A stretch of 7,049 nucleotides of DNA from an uncultured Lachnospiraceae bacterium (GTDB lineage: Bacteria; Bacillota; Clostridia; Lachnospirales; Lachnospiraceae): positions 1 to 7,049 of the forward strand of contig CAKRNI010000131.1 of assembly GCA_934370915.1 (NCBI GenBank). The letters run 5' to 3'. The translations under genes were made by a program, and so were the position numbers. Position 1 is the stretch's first letter. Each line of letters begins with the position of its first letter. Positions 1 through 6,092 of the stretch are shown here, piece by piece. The notes beneath the pieces are model-generated. The model was not told where the DNA came from. It ran no database searches and worked only from the letters and a program-made list of their open reading frames with translations.

Positions 1-7
1 AAGGAGG
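1..7 (+). promoter_or_regulatory. Ribosome binding site of the Ppx-like gene
   Basis: The window opens with AAGGAGG, a near-perfect Shine-Dalgarno sequence, 7 nt before the ATG at position 15. It fixes that ATG as the start. The promoter of this unit lies upstream of the window and cannot be described. Confidence 0.9.
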
Positions 8-14
8 AAAAAAC

Positions 15-1580
15 ATGGCAGCCCTTACATTTGCAGCCATCGATGTGGGATCCTTTGAGGTGGAGATGGGGATCTATGAGATCTCAAACCGCAACAAGAT
101 CCGAAAACTGGATCAGATCCGCCACGTCACTGCGCTGGGAAAAGATACCTACAATAACGGAAAGATCAGCTATGAGATGGTGGAGGAGCTTTGCGATGTG
201 CTTGCGGATTTCGCAAGGATCATGAAATCCTATAAAGTCACGGAATACCGTGCCTACGCCACAAGTGCGATGCGCGAGGCGAGAAACAACCGGATCGTCC
301 TGGATCAGATCCGTGTCCGCACCGGAATCCAGGTACGGATCATCAGCAACTCGGAGCAGCGGTTTCTGGGCTACAAGGCCATCGCGGTGTCCGATGACGA
401 GTTTGATGAGAATATCCAGCAGGGAACCGCGATCGTGGACGTGGGATTCGGCAGCATGCAGATATCCATGTTTGATAAAAACCTTCTGGTGAATACGGAA
501 AATCTGCCGTTAGGTGTTCTGAGGATCCGTGGTACTCTGGAAGAGGTCGACACGACGATGGAACAGTACCGGGAGCTTATTGATGAGATGGTGGACAATG
601 AACTCCAGAACTATAAAAAAATGTATTTAAAGGAGCGGAAGATCAAGCATCTGATCGGGATCGGTGAGAACATCCTGTATCTGTTCCGGTACGAGGAAGA
701 CGGAAAGCCGCTCTCAAGGATCACGAGAGAGCAGTTTGAAGAGTTTTACACCCGCCTTAGTACGATGAATGAAGAGCAGATGGAGGAGCATTTCGGGGTG
801 AACCGGGAGTACGCGTCCTTACTTATGCCATGCGCGGTGATCTATAAGAAGTTTCTTGAAATGACGGGGGCAGAGATGATCTGGATCCCCGGGGTACGGC
901 TCTGTGACGGGATCGCGGCGGAGTTCGCGGCGGACAAGAAACTTATAAAATTCAGGCACAATTTTGATAATGATATTATCAGCACTTCCCGTTCCATGGC
1001 AAAACGCTACCAGTGCTTAAGCCGCCACACGGAGACCGTAGAGAAATATGTGCTCCAGATTTTCGATACAATGCGGAAATACCACGGAATGGGGCAGAGG
1101 GAACGCCTGCTTTTGCAGATCGCGGTGCTGATCCATGCCTGCGGAAAGTTTATCAGCGTCCGGAATTCCAACGAGTGCGCTTACAACATCATTATGTCCA
1201 CGGAGATCATCGGTATCTCCCATTTAGAGCGGGAGATCATCGCAAATGTGGTCCGCTATAATATCCGGGATTTCGATTACAATATGGTCCGGATGGAGAC
1301 AGAATTAGATGAAGTGACGGACAGCTTCAGCGGTCAGAACGAGGTCATGCTTCTGATCGCAAAGCTCACAGCGATGCTGCGTCTGGCGAATTCCATGGAC
1401 CGCGGACACAGTGCGAAGCTCGCGGACTGCCGGATGACCGTGAAGGATCAGAACCTGATCATCACGACAGATTATCACGGCGATATTACGCTGGAGTCTG
1501 TTTCCTTTGAGCAGAAAGCGGCGTTCTTTGAGGAGATTTTTGGAATTCGGCCGGTGCTTCGCCATAAAAAGTATGTATAG
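15..1580 (+). CDS. ppx: Ppx/GppA-family phosphatase (exopolyphosphatase-like) with a degenerate HD-like C-terminal domain
   Basis: This 521-residue cytosolic protein is close in length to E. coli Ppx (513). Family members are ASKHA-fold enzymes that release phosphate from polyphosphate chains or from pppGpp. Visible landmarks are the N-terminal phosphate loop AAIDVGSF (7-14), ATSAMREARN (82-91), the catalytic-glutamate segment ISNSEQRFLGY (110-120, with E114) and a second phosphate loop VDVGFGSMQ (141-149) followed by LPLGVLR (164-170). The C-terminal half (about 336-430) aligns by eye with the Ppx HD-like domain but reads HACG (374-377) where HD-type proteins have HD. It is also changed at the usual downstream histidines (383-390). 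Both phosphate loops depart from the family consensus (F14 and E15 for Asn-Ser; F145 and Q149 for Gly and Glu), so activity may be altered. The start is set by AAGGAGG 7 nt upstream. The next gene, 46 nt away, is ppk1, which favours a polyphosphate role over pppGpp hydrolysis. Family membership is firm; the substrate is inferred. Confidence 0.88.
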   Translation: MAALTFAAIDVGSFEVEMGIYEISNRNKIRKLDQIRHVTALGKDTYNNGKISYEMVEELCDVLADFARIMKSYKVTEYRAYATSAMREARNNRIVLDQIRVRTGIQVRIISNSEQRFLGYKAIAVSDDEFDENIQQGTAIVDVGFGSMQISMFDKNLLVNTENLPLGVLRIRGTLEEVDTTMEQYRELIDEMVDNELQNYKKMYLKERKIKHLIGIGENILYLFRYEEDGKPLSRITREQFEEFYTRLSTMNEEQMEEHFGVNREYASLLMPCAVIYKKFLEMTGAEMIWIPGVRLCDGIAAEFAADKKLIKFRHNFDNDIISTSRSMAKRYQCLSRHTETVEKYVLQIFDTMRKYHGMGQRERLLLQIAVLIHACGKFISVRNSNECAYNIIMSTEIIGISHLEREIIANVVRYNIRDFDYNMVRMETELDEVTDSFSGQNEVMLLIAKLTAMLRLANSMDRGHSAKLADCRMTVKDQNLIITTDYHGDITLESVSFEQKAAFFEEIFGIRPVLRHKKYV

Positions 1581-1607
1581 TCAGGTCTGACCGGAACCAA
1601 CGCATTC

Positions 1608-1614
1608 AGGGAGG
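1608..1614 (+). promoter_or_regulatory. Ribosome binding site of ppk1
   Basis: AGGGAGG lies 12 nt before the ATG at 1627. The spacing is a little long, but this is the only good Shine-Dalgarno match in the 46-nt gap between the Ppx-like gene and ppk1. I see no terminator or promoter in the gap, so the two genes are probably cotranscribed. Confidence 0.7.
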
Positions 1615-1626
1615 CGGAAAAGAAAG

Positions 1627-3831
1627 ATGAAAAAAGAAGAAAAAAAAGACAATGCACAGAAGGCCAAAAAAGGAAAAGAACAGGGAATTGAGTATTTTCA
1701 GGATCCTAATAATTATGTAAACCGAGAACTGAGCTGGCTGGAGTTTGACTGCCGTGTACTGGAGGAAGCCAGAGATAAGACCAACCCACTCTTTGACCGT
1801 TTAAAATTCTTAAGCATCACGGCATCAAATCTGGATGAGTTTTTCATGGTCCGCGTGGCCTCCTTAAAGGACATGGTCCATGCCGGATATAAAAAACCGG
1901 ATATTGCCGGAATGACGGCTCAGGAACAGTTGGATAAGATCAGCGTCCGGACCCATGAACTGGTGGTTCAGCAGTATAATACCTACAACCGGTCCCTGCT
2001 CCCGGCACTCAGAAACAACGGATTAAATCTGATCGAGTGCCATGAGGACCTGACACCGGAACAGGGAGAGTTTGTGGACCGGTATTTCAGGGAGGAGGTT
2101 TACCCAGTACTCACCCCGATGGCGGTGGATTCCTCGAGACCGTTCCCCCTTGTCCGGAATAAATCCTTAAATATTGCGGCACTGCTGAAGAAAAAAGACG
2201 GTGATGAGGAACTGGAATTTGCCATGGTACAGGTTCCGGCGGTGCTTCCGCGGATCATAAGCCTCCCGGTGACCACCGATGAGGACCACAACGAGACGCG
2301 GAATGTGATCTTTCTGGAGGAGATCATCGAGCGGAACATGCAGCAGCTGTTCTTAAACTATGATATCGTGACTTCCCACCCGTTCCGGATCATGAGAAAC
2401 GCCGATTTCTCTCTTGACGAGGAGGAAGCTGTGGATCTTCTCGAGGAGATCGAGAAGCAGTTAAAGCGCAGGCAGTGGGGCGAGGTCATCCGTCTGGAGA
2501 TCGAGGATAAGGCGGATCAGAGACTCCTCAAGGTATTGAAACGGGAACTTGAGGTCAATGAGGAAGACATCTTCGAGATCCCGGGCGCTCTGGATCTGAC
2601 GGTCCTTATGAAGATGTACGGACTTGACGGATACGATCATTTGAAGAGACCGAAATATACGCCGCAGCCGGTTCCGGCGCTGATGAATGATGATGATATC
2701 TTCACGAATATCCGGAAAGGTGATATTCTCCTGATGCATCCTTACGAGACCTTTGATCCGGTTGTGGATTTTGTGAGAAGCGCGGCAAGAGATCCGGAGG
2801 TGCTGGCGATCAAGCAGACCCTCTATCGTGTCAGCGGAAATTCCCCGATCATCGCAGCTCTGGCGGCAGCGGCGGAGAACGGAAAACAGGTATCGGTACT
2901 TGTGGAGCTGAAAGCCAGATTTGATGAGGAGAACAACATCATCTGGGCGAAGAAACTTGAGAAAGCAGGCTGCCATGTGATCTATGGCCTTGTGGGCTTA
3001 AAGACCCACTCAAAGATCACCCTTGTGGTCCGGAGAGAGGAGGATGGCATACGCAGATACGTCCATCTCGGAACCGGTAACTACAACGATTCCACCGCAA
3101 AGCTCTATACAGACTGCGGAATCATGACATGTCATCCGCTGATCGGTGAGGATGCCACAGCAGTCTTCAACATGCTTTCCGGTTATTCGGAACCCTTGAA
3201 CTGGAATATGCTCTCCGTGGCACCGCTGTGGCTGAGAACAAAATTCCTGCGTCTGATCGAGCGTGAGACGAAGAATGCCCGGGCAGGAAAGCCGGCTTCC
3301 ATTATTGCAAAGATGAACTCTCTCTGTGATAAAGAGATCATCGCGGCCTTATATGAGGCGTCCTGCGCTGGTGTCAAGATCCATCTGGTGGTCCGGGGAA
3401 TCTGCTGTCTGAAGGCAGGAATTCCGGGACTTTCCGAGAATATTGAAGTCCGCTCCATCGTCGGGGAATTTCTGGAACACGCGCGGATCTTTATCTTCGA
3501 GAATGACGGAAGCGAAGAGATCTACATGGGAAGCGCCGACTGGATGCCGAGAAACCTGGACCGCCGCGTGGAGATCCTGTTCCCGGTACTGAGGGAAGAG
3601 CTGAAAGACAGGATCCGGAAGTACATGGAGCTGGAGCTTGAGGACAACTTAAAAGCCCATGTCTTACAGCCGGACGGAACATACGAGAAGCCGGACCGCC
3701 GCGGAAAACTCCCGGTGGGATCCCAGATGGCACTCTGCGAGATGGCTGTGGCTGCGGCGAAGAACGAGCGGAAGAAACATGAGCAGGAGGAGACTGCAAG
3801 AGTGTTTATTCCGATCGAGAGCGAGAATTAA
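1627..3831 (+). CDS. ppk1: Polyphosphate kinase 1
   Basis: Ppk1 reversibly transfers the gamma phosphate of ATP to inorganic polyphosphate through a phosphohistidine intermediate. The protein has 734 residues, a little longer than E. coli PPK (688). It starts with a lysine/glutamate-rich tail of about 25 residues. The N domain opens with YVNRELSWLEF (30-40), where N32 matches the nucleotide-contacting asparagine, and LTPMAVDSSRPFP follows near 161. The two catalytic PLD-like domains contain IKQTLYR (R401), ELKARFDEENN (R431, the Mg/phosphate-binding arginines), KTHSK (H461, equivalent to the phosphorylated H435 of E. coli), YVHLGTGNYND, FLEHARI (H618, equivalent to H592) and MGSADWMPRNLDRRVE. 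All key residues are present and the frame is intact, so the enzyme should be active. The last 35 residues are a charged tail. Its pairing with the upstream Ppx-like gene is a common polyphosphate arrangement. The product probably serves phosphate storage and stress protection. Confidence 0.97.
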   Translation: MKKEEKKDNAQKAKKGKEQGIEYFQDPNNYVNRELSWLEFDCRVLEEARDKTNPLFDRLKFLSITASNLDEFFMVRVASLKDMVHAGYKKPDIAGMTAQEQLDKISVRTHELVVQQYNTYNRSLLPALRNNGLNLIECHEDLTPEQGEFVDRYFREEVYPVLTPMAVDSSRPFPLVRNKSLNIAALLKKKDGDEELEFAMVQVPAVLPRIISLPVTTDEDHNETRNVIFLEEIIERNMQQLFLNYDIVTSHPFRIMRNADFSLDEEEAVDLLEEIEKQLKRRQWGEVIRLEIEDKADQRLLKVLKRELEVNEEDIFEIPGALDLTVLMKMYGLDGYDHLKRPKYTPQPVPALMNDDDIFTNIRKGDILLMHPYETFDPVVDFVRSAARDPEVLAIKQTLYRVSGNSPIIAALAAAAENGKQVSVLVELKARFDEENNIIWAKKLEKAGCHVIYGLVGLKTHSKITLVVRREEDGIRRYVHLGTGNYNDSTAKLYTDCGIMTCHPLIGEDATAVFNMLSGYSEPLNWNMLSVAPLWLRTKFLRLIERETKNARAGKPASIIAKMNSLCDKEIIAALYEASCAGVKIHLVVRGICCLKAGIPGLSENIEVRSIVGEFLEHARIFIFENDGSEEIYMGSADWMPRNLDRRVEILFPVLREELKDRIRKYMELELEDNLKAHVLQPDGTYEKPDRRGKLPVGSQMALCEMAVAAAKNERKKHEQEETARVFIPIESEN

Positions 3832-3898
3832 GTGAGATCATTAATTGACTGACCCGCCCATAGCAAAGGCGAAAGAGAAAAAAGTTTATAAAAATTTT

Positions 3899-3930
3899 AT
3901 TAGCACTCATCAAAAATGAGTGCTAATTTT
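3899..3930 (+). terminator. Possible intrinsic terminator of the ppx-ppk1 transcript (coincides with CIRCE)
   Basis: In RNA from the upstream unit, 3899-3910 pairs perfectly with 3916-3927 (12 bp) around a 5-nt loop, and the right arm runs into TTTT then ATT. This has the shape of a Rho-independent terminator. It lies about 70 nt after the ppk1 stop, and I see no other GC-containing hairpin in between. The stem is only moderately GC-rich and the T tract is short and interrupted, so termination is an inference. The same bases are the HrcA operator. Confidence 0.35.
3900..3926 (+). promoter_or_regulatory. CIRCE operator (HrcA binding site) for the htpG unit
   Basis: The sequence is TTAGCACTC, nine bases (ATCAAAAAT), then GAGTGCTAA, an exact match to the CIRCE consensus TTAGCACTC-N9-GAGTGCTAA. 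CIRCE is the operator of HrcA, the repressor of class I heat-shock genes such as groESL and dnaK, which is released when GroEL is occupied by unfolded protein. The element ends 5 nt before the -35 hexamer of the htpG promoter, spanning about -67 to -41 from the predicted transcription start. CIRCE more often lies at or just after the start site. hrcA itself is not in the window. Confidence 0.96.
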
Positions 3931-3931
3931 A

Positions 3932-3960
3932 TTGACATTTTGATTTCCTGGTATTAAAAT
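3932..3960 (+). promoter_or_regulatory. Sigma-A-type promoter of htpG
   Basis: A perfect -35 TTGACA (3932-3937), a 17-nt spacer and a -10 TAAAAT (3955-3960, five of six matches to TATAAT) predict transcription from about 3967, with a leader of about 119 nt before htpG. No extended -10 TG is present. It is the only strong promoter I see in the gap. A weaker candidate, with -10 TATAAA at 3887-3892 but no good -35, would put its start at the CIRCE left arm. Confidence 0.85.
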
Positions 3961-4070
3961 ATGTCATGTTGAACAGAACAGCTGTTAAAAAGGCAGCTGG
4001 AAAACGATAAATGAAAATAAGCGGTCCGAAGGAATTATGAGAAGTTCCCCCGCGCCGCAGGAATAGAAAT

Positions 4071-4076
4071 AAGGAG
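4071..4076 (+). promoter_or_regulatory. Ribosome binding site of htpG
   Basis: AAGGAG lies 9 nt before the ATG at 4086. It supports that start, which also gives the expected N-terminus for the family. Confidence 0.88.
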
Positions 4077-4085
4077 TGGTTTAAC

Positions 4086-6092
4086 ATGGCAAAAAGTGGA
4101 AGTCTTTCAATCAACAGTGAGAATATATTCCCGATCATCAAAAAATGGCTGTATTCCGATCACGATATCTTCTACCGTGAGTTAGTCAGCAACGGCTGCG
4201 ATGCCATCACAAAATTAAAGAAGCTGGCCCTGATGGGCGAGTACGAGACACCGGATGATGAGACCTATAAAGTTCAGGTTACTGTAAACCCGAAGGAAAA
4301 GACGATCCGGATCGAAGATAACGGTCTTGGAATGACAGAGGACGAGGTTGACGAGTATATCAACCAGATCGCTTTTTCCGGTGCGCAGGATTTCTTAAAC
4401 AAGTACAAAGATAAAGCAAACGAGGATCAGATCATCGGTCACTTCGGACTTGGATTTTACTCCGCGTTCATGGTAGCCGACAAAGTAACGATCGATACCT
4501 TATCCTACAAGGCGGATGCAAAGCCGGTCCACTGGGAGTCTGAGGGCGGTACCGAGTTCGACATGAAAGAGGGCACAAAGGAAGGACACGGAACCGTGAT
4601 CACCCTGTACCTGAATGAGGACAGCGCTGAGTTCGCAAATGAGTACCGTGCAAGAGAGATCCTTGATAAATACTGCGCGTTCATGCCGGTTGAGATCTAC
4701 TTAAACGATGAGACTGCAGAGCCGCAGTACGACACGATCGAAAAGGACGAGCTCACCGATAAAGATACAATTATCGAGACGATCGTAGAGCCTGCAAAGA
4801 CAGAGGAGAAGGAAAAAGAGGACGGCACTAAGGAGACAGTTGAGGTTTCCCCGGCGAAAGAGAAATATAAGATCGCAAGACGCCCGGTTGCCGTAAACGA
4901 TACGAACCCGCTCTGGAACAAGCATCCGAATGAGTGCACAGACGAAGAGTACAAGGAGTTCTACCGTAAGGTATTCCAGGATTTCAAGGAGCCGTTATTC
5001 TGGATCCATCTGAACATGGACTACCCGTTCAACTTAAAGGGTATTCTTTACTTCCCGAAGATCAATATGGAGTACGAGAGCATCGAAGGTAAGATCAAGC
5101 TCTACAACAATCAGGTATTCATTGCCGATAATATCAAGGAAGTCATTCCGGAATTCCTGATGCTGTTAAAGGGCGTGATCGACTGCCCGGATCTTCCGTT
5201 AAACGTATCCAGAAGCGCTCTCCAGAATGATGGATTCGTTAAGAAGATCTCCGACTATATCACAAAGAAGGTTGCGGACAAGCTGTCCGGCATGTGCAAG
5301 ACAGATCGCGAGAATTACGAGAAATACTGGGACGACATCAACCCGTTCATCAAATTCGGCTGCTTAAAGGATGAGAAGTTTGACGAGAAGATGAAGGACT
5401 ATATCCTCTACAAGAATCTGGATGGCAAGTACCTGACTCTCGCTGACTGCCTGGAGGAGAACAAGGAGAAACACGAGAACAAGATCTTTTATGTAACTGA
5501 CGAGAAAGAGCAGAGCCAGTACATCAACATGTTCAAGGAAGCGGGAATCGACGCTGTGATCCTTCCGAATCCGATCGATTCTCCGTTTATGCAGCATGTG
5601 GAGCAGAAGAATGAGGGCTTGAAGTTCCTGCGCATCGACGCGGATGTCAACGAGACCTTCAAGGATGCCGAGGAGACCGATGAGGCCGCGAAGGAGCAGG
5701 AGAAGAAGGATGCCGAGACTCTTGCGGAGGTCTTCAAGAAGGCCATCGGAAATGACAAACTGAACGTCAAGGTCGAGAAGCTGAAAAACGAGGGCCTCGC
5801 GTCCATGATCACTGTGTCCGAGGAGAGCCGCAGAATGCAGGATATGATGAAGATGTACAGCATGTACGGCGGCGGTGCCGACATGTTCCCGGCGGAGGAG
5901 ACACTTGTCCTCAACGCAAACAACGGCCTTGTAAAGTATGTGTTAAACAACAAGGACGGCGAGAAGACACCGATGCTCTGCGAACAGCTCTATGACCTTG
6001 CAAAGCTCGCTCACGGAAGTCTTTCCCCGGAGCGTATGACAAAGTTCATTGCGAGAAGCAGTGAGATCATGAAGGAAGAATATGGTGCATAA
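4086..6092 (+). CDS. htpG: HtpG, Hsp90-family molecular chaperone
   Basis: HtpG is a cytosolic dimeric ATP-dependent chaperone. The 668-residue protein has all three Hsp90 domains. The GHKL ATPase domain (about 1-215) shows FYRELVSNGCDA with E32 and N36, DNGLGM (78-83), a lid segment starting AFSGAQDF (96-103) and IGHFGLGFYSAFMVAD (117-132). A charged linker follows (about 216-262, 25 of 47 residues D, E or K). The middle domain holds LPLNVSRSALQ, with R376 matching the ATP-sensing arginine of the family, and LFWIHLNMDYPF. The C-terminal dimerisation domain runs to the end and lacks the eukaryotic MEEVD tail. E. coli HtpG has 624 residues; much of the extra length is the linker. The lid and glycine loop differ from the usual AKSGT and IGQFGVGFYSAF and resemble Bacteroidetes HtpG as I remember it. 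A consensus CIRCE and sigma-A promoter precede the gene, implying HrcA repression. Its 3' end overlaps the next gene by 11 nt. Confidence 0.98.
   Translation: MAKSGSLSINSENIFPIIKKWLYSDHDIFYRELVSNGCDAITKLKKLALMGEYETPDDETYKVQVTVNPKEKTIRIEDNGLGMTEDEVDEYINQIAFSGAQDFLNKYKDKANEDQIIGHFGLGFYSAFMVADKVTIDTLSYKADAKPVHWESEGGTEFDMKEGTKEGHGTVITLYLNEDSAEFANEYRAREILDKYCAFMPVEIYLNDETAEPQYDTIEKDELTDKDTIIETIVEPAKTEEKEKEDGTKETVEVSPAKEKYKIARRPVAVNDTNPLWNKHPNECTDEEYKEFYRKVFQDFKEPLFWIHLNMDYPFNLKGILYFPKINMEYESIEGKIKLYNNQVFIADNIKEVIPEFLMLLKGVIDCPDLPLNVSRSALQNDGFVKKISDYITKKVADKLSGMCKTDRENYEKYWDDINPFIKFGCLKDEKFDEKMKDYILYKNLDGKYLTLADCLEENKEKHENKIFYVTDEKEQSQYINMFKEAGIDAVILPNPIDSPFMQHVEQKNEGLKFLRIDADVNETFKDAEETDEAAKEQEKKDAETLAEVFKKAIGNDKLNVKVEKLKNEGLASMITVSEESRRMQDMMKMYSMYGGGADMFPAEETLVLNANNGLVKYVLNNKDGEKTPMLCEQLYDLAKLAHGSLSPERMTKFIARSSEIMKEEYGA
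6072..6076 (+). promoter_or_regulatory. Ribosome binding site of the CPBP gene inside the htpG 3' end
   Basis: AAGGA lies within the last htpG codons, 5 nt before the ATG at 6082. It supports that start and an 11-nt overlap with htpG. A GTG directly after the ATG (6085) is an alternative start but would be further from ideal evidence. Confidence 0.65.

Noticed and set aside
2461..2976. 171-codon open frame on the minus strand inside ppk1
   Set aside because: It lies fully inside a clear ppk1 coding region, its translation resembles no family I know, and it has no credible ribosome binding site; it is a shadow of the real gene.
3845..3850. TTGACT as the -35 of another promoter just after ppk1
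   Set aside because: No acceptable -10 lies at 16-18 nt; the nearest TATAAA is 36 nt away.
3888..3900. A/T-only near-palindrome before CIRCE that could be an UP element or a second terminator
   Set aside because: It is too far from the -35 for an UP element of the strong promoter and has no GC pairs for a stable terminator; it may simply be an AT-rich spacer.
3977..3986. Ten-base palindrome AACAGCTGTT in the htpG leader, with a second CAGCTG nearby
   Set aside because: Too short to call an operator; the two CAGCTG copies could form only a weak 6-bp stem.
3929..4141. 70-codon minus-strand frame across the htpG promoter
   Set aside because: It overlaps the htpG promoter, leader and start, has no recognisable domain and no good start context.
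5489..5953. 154-codon minus-strand open frame, serine/phenylalanine-rich
   Set aside because: It is antisense to the htpG C-terminal domain; its composition is what the complement of Glu/Lys-rich codons gives.
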